This document shows, in pieces, positions 45,753 through 57,952 of a stretch of 64,000 bases of DNA. The position numbers and the translations under genes were made by a program. Source of the stretch: Manihot esculenta (Eukaryota; Streptophyta; Magnoliopsida; Malpighiales; Euphorbiaceae); NCBI RefSeq assembly GCF_001659605.2, contig NC_035176.2:23474847-23538846 (forward strand), written 5' to 3'. Numbering within the stretch: position 1 is the stretch's first letter; each line of letters opens with the position of its first letter. The notes under the pieces are model-generated. The model had not been told where the DNA came from. It did no database searches and saw only the letters and a list, made by a program, of their open reading frames with translations.

Positions 45753-48060
45753 TGTAATACTCGGCTAGACTCCGGTATCGGAATTCCTACCGTCCGGTGG
45801 AACCTCGGATGTCGGATGCCTCTAGTAGGGTAGAAACATGTCTTCATAAAATGTTTTAAGGTATTTCATGGTTTTAAGTAAAATGGAAATGAGTTTTTGC
45901 ATAAAGACAACCTTGGAGGAAAACTCAGGTTCGGCCGCCGAACATGCGTGCCTTCGGGAGCGCCTTTAGGCCCCCGAAAGCATAAGTGAGGAAAGTCCAG
46001 GTTCGGCCGCCGAACCTCAAGTTCGGCCGCCGAACATGGCATGCATGCGGAGGCACGTTCGGCCCCCGAACGTGGCCTGGCCAGCCACTATAAAAGGGTC
46101 CCTTAGCCGAAAACGGGCGAGCTTTTTCCCCATTTTCGGCCAAGGTGAGCTCTCCGCTGTCCCTCACCGATCTTGAGTTCTTTCCTTCCAATCCTACTCG
46201 ATTTTCATGAGTTTTTACGTTGTTTTGAAGATTTTCAAGTTTTGAGCAAAGTTTTGGAGCTTTGAGGTTCAAAGGAACTCAACCCCTCCCACCTTCGAGT
46301 TTAGTTCGTCTCTCTCGATCTCCACGAGGTAAGAGCCGATCTTAAGCTCATTTCATATTTTAAGTAAGTTTTAAGTAGATCTATGGGGTAGAATGCATGT
46401 TTAGCTCATGGTTAGGTTTATGGGTTTTATATGTGATTATGAACAATGTGAGTTGCTTGTTGTGTTGTAGTTGGGGTTTTTGTTGGTTTGATGCCCCTAG
46501 GAACTTGTATGCTTGTTTGTGTGTGATTGGGAATGTTGTAGAATAGGTTATGCATGATTTGGATTAGTTGGAGGCAAATGTGCATAAGAGAGCTGAGTTT
46601 CTGCCACAATGGGAGAAACCAGGTTCGGCAGCCGAAGGAACTTTCGGCCGCCGAACATGCTTGTGGAGGCAGCCTTCGGCTGCCGAAGCTTGCCCCCGAA
46701 AGGAGACTTTCATCTCTGTCTGGGAGTTTCGACCGCCGAAAGTGCCGCCGAGCATGCATGAGTTTCGCCTCTGTCTGGGAGTTTCGGCCGCTGAAGGTGC
46801 CGCCGAACCTGCCTGACTTTCGGCTCTGGAGGGACTTTCGGCTGCCGAACCTGCCGCCGAAAGTGCCCTGTCCAGCCCTCTCTTGCATGTTTTTCTATGA
46901 TTGTTTCATGATGTTTTAGGGGGTTTTTGGGGAGTAGTTTAGAGTTATGTTCTTGTTTCTTGGTCCCTCATTTGAGTCCACCTGTGTAGGTTCGGACCCG
47001 AGGAACCGAGGACCCCAGCAGTGAGTCAGCTGCTCCAGTGTCTGGTCAGAGCTATCCAAAGGTGAGTGGAATAACTCTTTATGTTTTAAAGCAAATAATG
47101 GACTTTTTTAGCATGCTTCATGCATCATGAATGCCATGAGATGTACTAGGTTGTTTGCATTAGAATTCACGAATATGTTGCATTGCATACTTTATTGTTG
47201 ATTGATGTGGATGAACGTTGGATGATCCAAAGCCCTCGATCTATGATATGACGATGTGATATGTACAGTACGGAATGTAAGACCAGTGGGACCCATTCTA
47301 CGTTCGCTGACACTATGTAAGGGAAAGACCAGGACCCATTCTACGTTCTGGCACAGTTGGAATGTTATGTTATGACATGTTATGTAAGGGAAAGACCAGG
47401 ACCCATTCTACGTTCTGGCACTGTTGGACTATGTAGAGGGCTATTGGTGACAAGTTCATCCTTGATGTGATTAGCTGTGATGTGATGCATTCCATGATCC
47501 ATATGATTTAAATGTTTTTATTATTCTGTTCACTGGGCTCTAGTAGCTCACCCCTCTCCCATTTTTCCCCAGGATTGCAGGTACAGGGTAGACCAGGAGA
47601 TCCGTAAGAGTAATGAAGTCATGTGTATGTAATAGATAGTGTGGACATGATAAATGAATTAATGCTATGTAAAAGTACAGTTTTAGGTATGTAATGACTT
47701 TGAGGATTAGAGGTTGTGCTTGACTATATGTATAAGATATCCCTTTTAATACATGATCTTAAATATTTTATGATGATTATGCAAACCAACTCAACGTATG
47801 ATGTATCGCCCATTGGGGCATTGATGAGATCCCACAGAGGGATCATGACCATGATTATGATTATGTTTATGAACAGTGCATGCACAGGTTGAGTTTGGTG
47901 TATGAACGAAAGGAAAGTTTTAAATTTTTATGTATTTTCTTGATCATGTATGGGATTAAACAGGTTTTCAGGATGTATGTTTGGCTTGCTACGGGTCCCG
48001 GCGGCCTTAAGTCGACCCGGATCCTAGCGCCGGTAGCGGTCCGATTTTCGGGTCGTTACA
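45753..48060 (+). repeat. 5' LTR of element D (2308 bp)
   Basis: It runs TGTAATACTCGG ... GGGTCGTTACA and has exactly the length of the 3' LTR. Differences from it include 45761 T/C, one near 45930, one near 46293, three in the region 46725-46855 and one near 48026. Confidence 0.95.
46089..46096 (+). promoter_or_regulatory. TATA-like box of the element D 5' LTR
   Basis: TATAAAAG follows GGCCAGCCAC and the near-palindrome cluster, as in R1 and E. The identical box in the 3' LTR is at 53747-53754. Confidence 0.6.
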
Positions 48061-48062
48061 GA

Positions 48063-48080
48063 ATGGTATCAAAGCCCTAG
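48063..48080 (+). other. Primer-binding site of element D
   Basis: TGGTATCAAAGCCCTAGG starts two bases after the 5' LTR. It is the initiator-methionine tRNA type; it has one mismatch from the TGGTATCAGAGC form seen in E. Confidence 0.85.
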
Positions 48081-48322
48081 GTTCATAGGATCGGACCTAG
48101 AGTGTCGGGCTCATAGATGTTATAGAAGGTCAAGCACAATAGGAAAGATCATGTCCACTAGGATAGGATGTGGAGTCCTGTCTTGTATGATAATGTGAAA
48201 TGCCATGATTATATGCATGTGCATTAATGATATGTGACGTATGTGATGAGGGTTCATGTGTTCCCACATGAACCATATGATGCTAATGTTTATGTGATGT
48301 GTGCTGTTTTTCATAAAACAGG

Positions 48323-51300
48323 ATGAGAGGAACCCGTCGATCTGCAAGATTGACTGGAGTGCCACCTGAGGATGAGGGCACGAGCGCCCGTCCTCCTACA
48401 TTGCCTAGGGCAATGTCATGTAGAGCAAACAGAGAAAGAGTGTCAAGGGACCCTAGAAGGTCTTTTGATGCTAGCAGAAGGGGGACAGATAGAGGAGGAA
48501 GTTCTTCAGATGTGAGGGAGGTTATGGAAGAGGATCAGAGGAGGGATGGGAATCTGGATGTTAGCATGGAGGAAGAGGGGACAGGGGAGTCAAAGGGAGG
48601 CGTTCAGGCCTCGGGGTATGGTTTTCCACCCCATTATCCACCCTTCCCACAGGGTTCAGGGTATCCGATGGGAGGTACATCGGATTATTCCAGCTTTAAC
48701 CCCTATCCTACCTACATGCCTTATCCACCTTTCTATCCACCTTACACACAGTACCCAGCTTATCCACCCTCACCCTTCTATCCAAACCCGGCAAACCCCA
48801 CCTCGGGGAATGCTGCACCCTCACCTCCACCACCTACAGAACCAGCAGCCCCAGTTACTCAACCTTCTAGACCTAGCTCAGCCGGTGGGAGCAAGGTAAA
48901 GATGACAGATTACCTTAAGCTGGATGCTCCCAAATACAAGTCAGGGGATGACCCCTTTGAGTATCTGAGAGTAGTGAAGACAATAACTGATGAGCTAGGG
49001 GCGGATGATAGCAGGGCCATTCAGATGGCAGGGTTCACCTTAAAGTGCAAAAAGGCACAGGAATGGTTCAAGTGTTATGTGGACCCGAGACTAGACGGCA
49101 TGACATGGGAAGAATTTGCAAATGAGTTCGCTGGATGGGCTTTTCCAGACAGTTCCAGAGAACTGAAGATGATTGAGTTTGAACAGCTGAGGGAGACAGA
49201 ACACATGAGTGTGGAGGAGTTCACGGATAAATTCTTAGAGCTATTGCCTTTTTCAGGGCAAGCTCTAGATACCGATTCGAAGAAAGCCAAGAGATATGTT
49301 ATGAAGCTGCATTCCAGGTACACCTCTTTGATTCAGTCAGTTGAGAGGGAAAGTTTCCACACTGTGGTGGATATGGCTCGAAGGATGGAGGCGAGTGCTA
49401 TAGTTGAGGGGTCAGTGAAGCAGTCAGTGACCCAGTCTTCAGGGGTTAAGACCCCAAGCAGAGGAGGGTCAGGTCTCTCTTCTCAGGGCTCAAGTAGCAA
49501 GAGGTGGAATAACACCACCAAGCAACCGAAGAAGAATAAGTTTTGGAGTAAGTTGAAATCCGGTCTGGGATTCGGCGGTGGCTCGAGCTCAGGTTCAGAC
49601 GGTACAGAATGCCAAAGGTGTGGGAGGCCGCACAAAGGAGTGTGTCGAGCTGGGACAAATTCATGTTTCAAATGTGGACAGGAGGGACACATGGCTCGGG
49701 AGTGTCCTAGAGCATCTTTTATGGGCCAGCCCCAGCAGACAGCTTCTGGTAGTGTGGCACAGCCAGCAGCTCAAGCCACAACTCAGGGCAGTGGCAGAGG
49801 TAGAGGGAGAGGGGCAGCCTCTTCTTCTGGTTCCCGAGGTGAAGGTCCATCAGCTCCAGCCAGGATCTTCACCATGACTCAGCAGGAGGCTAACACATCC
49901 AACACCGTGGTGTCAAGTAATCTCGTCATTGGGTGTTCTGATTTGTATGCTTTAATGGATTCGGGTGCATCTCATTTATTTATTGCTCCGAGAGCCGTTG
50001 AGAGGTTAGGTCTGATAGTCTCTGGGTTAGAGTGTCCCCTATGGGTCAGTGGACCCAAGTGTGACCCGTCAGTGGTAGAGTCAGTCTGCCAATATAGTCC
50101 AGTTTTTGTTGAGGAAAGATGCCTCTCCGCCGACCTTGTGGTTCTAGATTTGACAGACTTTGACATCATTCTAGGGATGGATTGGCTATCTACCCATGGT
50201 GCTACCTTGGACTGCAGGGACAAGGTAGTCAGGTTCAGAGATCAGAACGGGTCAGAGGTCGTCTTCAGAGGAGACAAGAGGGGTACACCTAGAGGTCTGA
50301 TATCAGCTCTTCAGGCTCGTAGGTTGCTTAGGAAGGGATGTCAGGGGTATTTGGCTCATGTGAGAGAGCTTAGTAGTCAGGTCAGGGAGCCAGCCTCGAT
50401 GCCAGTTGTCAGAGAGTTTCAGGATGTCTTTCCAGACGAGCTTCCAGGTTTACCACCTGCTAGGGAGATAGAGTTCGAGATAGAGTTGGTGCCTGGAACT
50501 AGACCGATCTCTATCCCTCCCTACAGGATGGCCCCAGCTGAGTTGAAGGAGTTGAAAGAGCAGTTGCAGGAGCTGGTAGAAAAGGGCTTCATCCGACAGA
50601 GTACCTCACCTTGGGGTGCTCCGGTCTTGTTTGTGAGGAAGAAGGATGGGTCCCTTAGACTTTGTATCGACTACAGGCAGTTGAACAAAGTCACGACCAA
50701 GAATAGGTACCCTCTGCCAAGGATCGATGATCTATTCGACCAACTAGCAGGAGCGGATTGTTTCTCCAAAATAGATCTAAGATCGGGGTACCATCAGCTA
50801 AGGATAAGGGATGAAGATGTGCCAAAGACAGCTTTCAGGACCAGATATGGGCATTTTGAGTTCCTTGTGATGCCGTTCGGGTTAACAAACGCCCCTGCAG
50901 CATTCATGGATCTCATGAACAGAGTGTTTAGCCAATACCTGGATTACTTTGTTATTGTCTTCATAGATGATATCTTAGTGTATTCCAGGAACGCAGAGGA
51001 GCATGCCCATCATCTGAGGTTGGTTCTGCAGACCTTGAGGGAACATGGCTTGTATGCCAAGTTCTCTAAGTGTGAGTTCTGGCTGAGGAGCATTTCATTC
51101 TTGGGGCATGTAGTGTCAGAGAATGGAATAGAGGTGGACCCCTAGAAGGTAGAAGCTGTGGCTAACTGGCCTAGACCCACTTCAGTGACAAAGGTTAGAA
51201 GTTTCTTGGGTTTGGCAGGTTACTATAGGAGGTTCGTTCAAGACTTCTCAAAGATTGCAGCTCCTCTGACCAGGTTAACCAGAAAGAATCAGAAGTTTGT

Positions 51301-53302
51301 GTGGACCGACCAGTGCGAAGAGAGTTTTGAAGAGCTTAAGAGGAGGTTGACTTGGGCACCAGTGTTAGCTTTGCCAGCTAGCAGTGAGGACTTCACGGTC
51401 TTCTGTGATGCATCCCGAGTGGGTTTGGGTTGTGTGTTAATGCAAAATGAAAGGGTAATTGCTTATGCCTCTAGGCAGCTGAAGAAGCATGAGTTGAATT
51501 ACCCCACACATGACCTGGAGATGGCAGCAGTAATCTTTGCACTCAGGATGTGGAGGCACTACCTCTATGGGGTTAAATGTGAGATCTTTACAGATCATAA
51601 GAGTCTGCAGTACATCCTGAGTCAAAGAGATTTGAACTTGAGACAGAGGAGATGGGTGGAGCTGCTGAGTGACTATGATTGCAAGATTCAGTACCATCCG
51701 GGTAAGGCGAATGTTGTGGCAGACGCCTTAAGCCGGAAATCACTCGGTAGTTTATCCCACATATCGGCAGAGAGGAGGCCAGTGGTGAAGGAGTTTTACA
51801 AGCTCGTTGAGGAAGGTCTTCAGTTGGAGTTGTCTGGTACAGGTGCTTTGGTAGCCCAGATGAGAGTGGCACCCGTGTTTCTGGAGCAGGTGGCTCAGAA
51901 ACAACATGAGGACCCAGAGTTAGTGAAGATTGCCAGGACTGTTCAGTCAGGCAAAGATAGTGAGTTCAGATTCGATAGCAAAGGGATCCTCCGCTATGGG
52001 AGCAGACTATGTGTACCAGATGACATAGGGCTAAAATGAGACATTATGAGAGAGGCTCATAATGCAAGATACAGCGTTCACCCCGGAGCCACCAAGATGT
52101 ATCAAGATCTGAAGAAGGTTTATTGGTGGCCAGCTATGAAGAAAGAAGTGGCACAGTTTGTGTCAGCCTGCGAAGTGTGTCAGAGGGTGAAACTGGAACA
52201 TCAGAAGCCGACTGGAATGCTTAACCCGCTACCTATTCCAGAGTGGAAATGGGAAAATATAGCTATGGACTTCGTAGTGGGGTTACCGGCGACGTCCAAC
52301 AGATTGGACTCCATATGGGTGATTGTGGACAGACTCACCAAATCTGCTCACTTCATCCCTGTCAGGAGTGGCTATTCTGTGGACAAGTTGGCGCAGGTGT
52401 ACGTCGATGAGATCGTCAGGCTGCATGGGGTTCCTGTTTCGATAGTGTCAGATAGAGGGCCCCAGTTCACCTCCAGGTTTTGGCGGAGTCTGCAGAATGC
52501 CATGGGTACTAGGTTGGATTTCAGTACTGCCTTCCACCCCCAGACGAACGGACAATCCGAAAGGACCATCCAGAACATAGAGGATATGCTCAGAATGTGT
52601 GTGCTGGACTTTGGCGGTTCTTGGAGGCAGCATCTACCTTTGGTGGAGTTTGCCTACAATAACAGCCATCATGCTAGCATCGGGATGGCTCCATATGAAG
52701 CTTTATATGGAAGGAAGTACAGATCACCTGTTTGCTGGGAAGAGGTTAGAGAAAAGGCCTTGGCAGGGCCTGAGCTAGTGGAGATTACCAGCAGGGTAGT
52801 ACCCATAATCAGAGAAAGGATCAAAACTGCTGCAAGCAGACAGAAGAGCTATGCAGACATCCGCAGAAGACAGTTAGAGTTTCAGGAGGGGGATCTGGTA
52901 TTACTCAAGGTGTCTCCTATGAAGGGAGTGGTTCGCTTCGGGAAGAAAGTTAAACTAGCCCCACGATACATCGGACCCTTTGAAATCTTGCAAAAGATTG
53001 GGAATGTGTCGTACAAGCTGGATTTACCTGCTTCAATGGAAAGAATCCATCCGGTTTTCCATGTTTCAATGTTGAGGAAGTTTGTGTCAGATCCGAGCAA
53101 GGTTCTTAGTGAGCCTGATGTGGAGGTCCAAGAGGATCTCACCTATGTTGAACAGCCAGTACGGATCATAGACACCCAGATCAGAAAGCTAAGGAACAAG
53201 GAAATCCCGATGGTGAAAGTCCTGTGGAACCACCACAATTTGGAAGAATGCACTTGGGAGACACGGGAGTCTATGCTCCAGCAGTACCCTCATCTCTTTT
53301 AA
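48323..53302 (+). pseudogene. Element D gag-pol with two nonsense codons
   Basis: One frame of 1660 codons from ATG 48323 to TAA 53302 is interrupted by TAG at 51143 (codon 941, after RT) and TGA at 52037 (codon 1239, between RNase H and integrase). R1 and E have AAG and, for R1, GGA at these positions, so both changes are transversions rather than deamination. Domains in order: Pro/Tyr-rich N-terminus, retrotransposon gag domain (about residues 195-330), CCHC knuckle (about 450), protease with canonical D-S-G (about 548), RT with F-I-D-D, RNase H, integrase and chromodomain. Without readthrough it would give gag, protease and RT only. Confidence 0.92.
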
Positions 53303-53373
53303 GGTTAGATCTTTATGTGTTTATGTGCTATGTATGTATGCTATGTTGTATGCCATGCTATGTGCTAGTTGAG

Positions 53374-53410
53374 GAACATTCGGGGACGAATGTTCTTAAG
53401 GGGGGGAGAA
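53374..53410 (+). other. Stem-loop and polypurine tract of element D
   Basis: Arms GAACATTCG (53374-53382) and CGAATGTTC (53387-53395) enclose GGGA. The G-rich polypurine tract follows directly and ends at the LTR (53411). Confidence 0.8.
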
Positions 53411-55718
53411 TGTAATACCCGGCTAGACTCCGGTATCGGAATTCCTACCGTCCGGTGGAACCTCGGATGTCGGATGCCTCTAGTAGGGTAGAAACATGTC
53501 TTCATAAAATGTTTTAAGGTATTTCATGGTTTTAAGTAAAATGGAAATGAGTTTTTGCATAAAGACAACCTTGGAGGAAAACTCAAGTTCGGCCGCCGAA
53601 CATGCGTGCCTTCGGGAGCGCCTTTAGGCCCCCGAAAGCATAAGTGAGGAAAGTCCAGGTTCGGCCGCCGAACCTCAAGTTCGGCCGCCGAACATGGCAT
53701 GCATGCGGAGGCACGTTCGGCCCCCGAACGTGGCCTGGCCAGCCACTATAAAAGGGTCCCTTAGCCGAAAACGGGCGAGCTTTTTCCCCATTTTCGGCCA
53801 AGGTGAGCTCTCCGCTGTCCCTCACCGATCTTGAGTTCTTTCCTTCCAATCCTACTCGATTTTCATGAGTTTTTACGTTGTTTTGAAGATTTTCAAGTTT
53901 TGAGCAAAGTTTTGGAGCTTTGAGGTTCAAAGGAACTCAACCCCTCCCACCTCCGAGTTTAGTTCGTCTCTCTCGATCTCCACGAGGTAAGAGCCGATCT
54001 TAAGCTCATTTCATATTTTAAGTAAGTTTTAAGTAGATCTATGGGGTAGAATGCATGTTTAGCTCATGGTTAGGTTTATGGGTTTTATATGTGATTATGA
54101 ACAATGTGAGTTGCTTGTTGTGTTGTAGTTGGGGTTTTTGTTGGTTTGATGCCCCTAGGAACTTGTATGCTTGTTTGTGTGTGATTGGGAATGTTGTAGA
54201 ATAGGTTATGCATGATTTGGATTAGTTGGAGGCAAATGTGCATAAGAGAGCTGAGTTTCTGCCACAATGGGAGAAACCAGGTTCGGCAGCCGAAGGAACT
54301 TTCGGCCGCCGAACATGCTTGTGGAGGCAGCCTTCGGCTGCCGAAGCTTGCCCCCGAAAGGAGACTTTCATCTCTGTCTGGGAGTTTTGACCGCCGAAAG
54401 TGCCGCCGAACATGCATGAGTTTCGCCTCTGTCTGGGAGTTTCGGCCGCTGAAGGTGCCGCCGAACCTGCCTGACTTTCGGCTCTGGAGGGACTTTCGGC
54501 CGCCGAACCTGCCGCCGAAAGTGCCCTGTCCAGCCCTCTCTTGCATGTTTTTCTATGATTGTTTCATGATGTTTTAGGGGGTTTTTGGGGAGTAGTTTAG
54601 AGTTATGTTCTTGTTTCTTGGTCCCTCATTTGAGTCCACCTGTGTAGGTTCGGACCCGAGGAACCGAGGACCCCAGCAGTGAGTCAGCTGCTCCAGTGTC
54701 TGGTCAGAGCTATCCAAAGGTGAGTGGAATAACTCTTTATGTTTTAAAGCAAATAATGGACTTTTTTAGCATGCTTCATGCATCATGAATGCCATGAGAT
54801 GTACTAGGTTGTTTGCATTAGAATTCACGAATATGTTGCATTGCATACTTTATTGTTGATTGATGTGGATGAACGTTGGATGATCCAAAGCCCTCGATCT
54901 ATGATATGACGATGTGATATGTACAGTACGGAATGTAAGACCAGTGGGACCCATTCTACGTTCGCTGACACTATGTAAGGGAAAGACCAGGACCCATTCT
55001 ACGTTCTGGCACAGTTGGAATGTTATGTTATGACATGTTATGTAAGGGAAAGACCAGGACCCATTCTACGTTCTGGCACTGTTGGACTATGTAGAGGGCT
55101 ATTGGTGACAAGTTCATCCTTGATGTGATTAGCTGTGATGTGATGCATTCCATGATCCATATGATTTAAATGTTTTTATTATTCTGTTCACTGGGCTCTA
55201 GTAGCTCACCCCTCTCCCATTTTTCCCCAGGATTGCAGGTACAGGGTAGACCAGGAGATCCGTAAGAGTAATGAAGTCATGTGTATGTAATAGATAGTGT
55301 GGACATGATAAATGAATTAATGCTATGTAAAAGTACAGTTTTAGGTATGTAATGACTTTGAGGATTAGAGGTTGTGCTTGACTATATGTATAAGATATCC
55401 CTTTTAATACATGATCTTAAATATTTTATGATGATTATGCAAACCAACTCAACGTATGATGTATCGCCCATTGGGGCATTGATGAGATCCCACAGAGGGA
55501 TCATGACCATGATTATGATTATGTTTATGAACAGTGCATGCACAGGTTGAGTTTGGTGTATGAACGAAAGGAAAGTTTTAAATTTTTATGTATTTTCTTG
55601 ATCATGTATGGGATTAAACAGGTTTTCAGGATGTATGTTTGGCTTGCTACGGGTCCCGGCGGCCTTAAGTCGACCCGGATCCTAGAGCCGGTAGCGGTCC
55701 GATTTTCGGGTCGTTACA
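53411..55718 (+). repeat. 3' LTR of element D (2308 bp)
   Basis: It starts TGTAATACCCGG after the polypurine tract and ends at 55718 before TSD AGACA. It has the same length as the 5' LTR. Confidence 0.95.
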
Positions 55719-57952
55719 AGACAACTCCAACTGCAAACCTTCATTAATGAGCTCGAAGAACTGCCTCACCACTGGTCTTCTCTCTGCTGTAATATGGGAC
55801 AAACTGCCAAGTGATTTCCGGCTTAGGGCGTCTGCCACAACATTCGCCTTACCCGGATGGTACTGAATCTTGCAATCATAGTCACTAAGTAGTTCCATCC
55901 ATATTTTCTGCCTCAGGTTCAACTCTCTCTGACTCAAGATGTACTGCAAGCTTTTATGATCTGTGAAGATCTCACATTTTACCCCATAAAGGTAATGCTC
56001 CACATCTTGAGTGCAAAGATCACCGCTGCCATTTCCAGGTCATGTGTAGGGTAATTCAACTCGTGCTTCTTCAGCTGCCTCGAAGCATAAGCAATCACCC
56101 TTTCATTCTATATTAGTACACAACCCAGTCCCACACGGGACGCATCACAAAACACTGTGAAGTCTTCATTACTAGTTGGCAGAGCTAACACCGGTGCCGA
56201 CGTCAACCTCTTCTTTAGCTCTTCAAAGCTCTCTTCACACTGGTCAGTCCACACAAACCTCTGGTTCTTCTTAGTCAATCTGGTCATAGGAGCTGCAATC
56301 TTAGAGAAGTCCTGAACGAACCTCCTGTAGTAACCTGCCAAACCCAAAAAGCTCTTGATCTCTGTCACTGTAGTGGGTCTAGGCCAGTTAGCTACAGCTT
56401 CCACCTTCTTGGGGTCCACTTCTATTTCCTGTTCTGACACAACATGCCCCAAGAATGAAATGCTCCTCAACCAGAACTCACACTTGGAGAACTTGGCATA
56501 CAAGCCGTGTTCCCTCAAGGTCTGCAAGACTAACCTCAGATGATGGGCATGCTCCTCTGCATTCCTGGAATACACTAAGATATCATCTATGAAGACAATA
56601 ACGAAGTAATCCAGATATTGACTGAAAATTCTGTTCATGAGGTCCATGAATGCTGTAGGGGCATTGGTTAACCCAAACGGCATCACAAGGAACTCATAGA
56701 GCCCATATCTGGTCCTGAACGTCGTCTTCGACACATCCTCTTCTCTTATTCTCAACTGGTGGTACCCGGATCTCAGATCTATCTTAGAGAAACACCCTGC
56801 TCCTGCTAACTGGTCAAATAGATCGTCGATCCTCGGCAACGGGTACTTATTCTTGGTAGTGACTTTGTTCAACTGCCTGTAGTCGATACAAAGTCTGAGG
56901 GATCCATCCTTCTTTTTCACAAATAACACTAGAGCACCCCAAGGTGAGGTACTCGGTCGGATGAAGCCCTTATCTACCAGCTCTTGCAACTGCTCCTTAA
57001 GCTCTTTCAATTCTACTGGTGCCATCCTGTAGGGAGGGATAGAGATCGGTCTGGTTCCAGGCATCAATTCAATTTCAAACTTTATCTACCTAGCAGGTGG
57101 TAAACCTGGCAGCTCGTTTGGGAAAACATCTAAAAACTCTCTAACCATGGGCATTGAGGCGGGCTCTCTAATATGACTATCCAACTCTCTCACATGAGCT
57201 AGAAAACCCTGACAACCCCTCCTGAGCAACCTACGAGCCTGTAGGGCTGAGATCAAACCTCTAGGTGTACCCCTCCTGTCTCCTCTGAAGACAACCTCTG
57301 ACCCATCCTGACATCTGAACCTGACTACCTTGTCTCTGCAGTCCAAGGTAGCACCATGGGTAGATAGCCAATCCATCCCTAGAATGACGTCAAAATCTGT
57401 CAAATCTAGAACCACAAGATCGGCTGAAAGGCATCTCCCCTCAACAAAAACTTGACTACACTAGCAGACTGACTCTGCCACTGATGGGTCACACTTGGGT
57501 CCACTGACCCATAGGGGACACTCTAACCCAGAGACCATCAAACCCAACCTCTCAACGGCTCGCGGAGCTATAAAAGAATGAGATGCACCAGGGTCCATTA
57601 AGGCATAAACATTTGAACAACCAATGATGAGATTACCTGACACCACGGTGTTTGATGCATTTGCCTCCTGCTGTGTCATGGTGAAGATCCGTGTTGGAGC
57701 TGATGGACCTTCACCCCTGAAACCCGCTGAAGAAGAGGCTGCCCCTCTCCCTCTACCTCTGCCACTAGCCTGAGTCGCGGCTGGAGCTGCTGGCTGAGCC
57801 ACACTACCCGAAGCTGTCTGCTGGGACTGTGCCACAAAAGTTGCTCTAGGACACTCCCGTGCCATGTGTCCCTTCTGCCCACATCTGAAGCAGGCTGTCA
57901 TCCCAAACCGACATACTCCTTTGTGCGGCTTCCCACACTTCATACATACTAC
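55719..57952 (-). pseudogene. Element B gag C-terminus, protease, RT and RNase H
   Basis: On the minus strand from 57952: CCHC knuckle, protease (D-P-G-A-S-H), RT with F-I-D-D and RNase H. Relative to R1 and E there are stops at about 57461 (CAG to TAG), about 57085 (GAG to TAG) and about 56106 (CAG to TAG), plus a one-base deletion near 56003 that shifts frame inside RNase H. Bases 55719-55723 (AGACA) are the right TSD of D. The element cannot make a whole polyprotein. Confidence 0.88.

Larger units (their letters stand above)
45753..55718 (+). mobile_element. Complete young Tekay/Del element D (9966 bp)
   Basis: Two 2308 bp LTRs, a primer-binding site, one gag-pol frame, stem-loop and polypurine tract are all present, flanked by a perfect 5 bp TSD AGACA (45748-45752 and 55719-55723). 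It inserted into the RNase H-integrase junction of element B. Reading the two LTRs side by side I count seven differences (about 0.3%), so insertion is recent. Two nonsense codons in pol make it non-autonomous as sequenced. Confidence 0.97.
41947..57952 (-). mobile_element. Tekay/Del element B, minus strand, split by D and E
   Basis: B begins with its 3' LTR at 41947, directly after CAAAG (41942-41946, the expected TSD). Internal sequence continues 44175-45752, is interrupted by element D (45753-55718 plus TSD), resumes at 55719-55724 and is cut at 57952 by element E, in the gag zinc-knuckle region. The 5' end and 5' LTR lie outside the window. B inserted into A and later received D and E. 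Confidence 0.9.

Noticed and set aside
46427..46919. Open frames on both strands in the Tekay/Del LTRs, with F-G-G-T-F-G-G or A-A-E-P repeats (also near 4777-5168, 43100-43440, 54085-54577, 58651-59280)
   Set aside because: They are translations of the CGG/CCG near-palindrome clusters in LTR leader DNA. Frames differ between copies and none has coding features.
51143..52039. Programmed readthrough of the two stops in element D
   Set aside because: R1 and E encode sense codons at the positions and need no readthrough, so the stops are most simply mutations.
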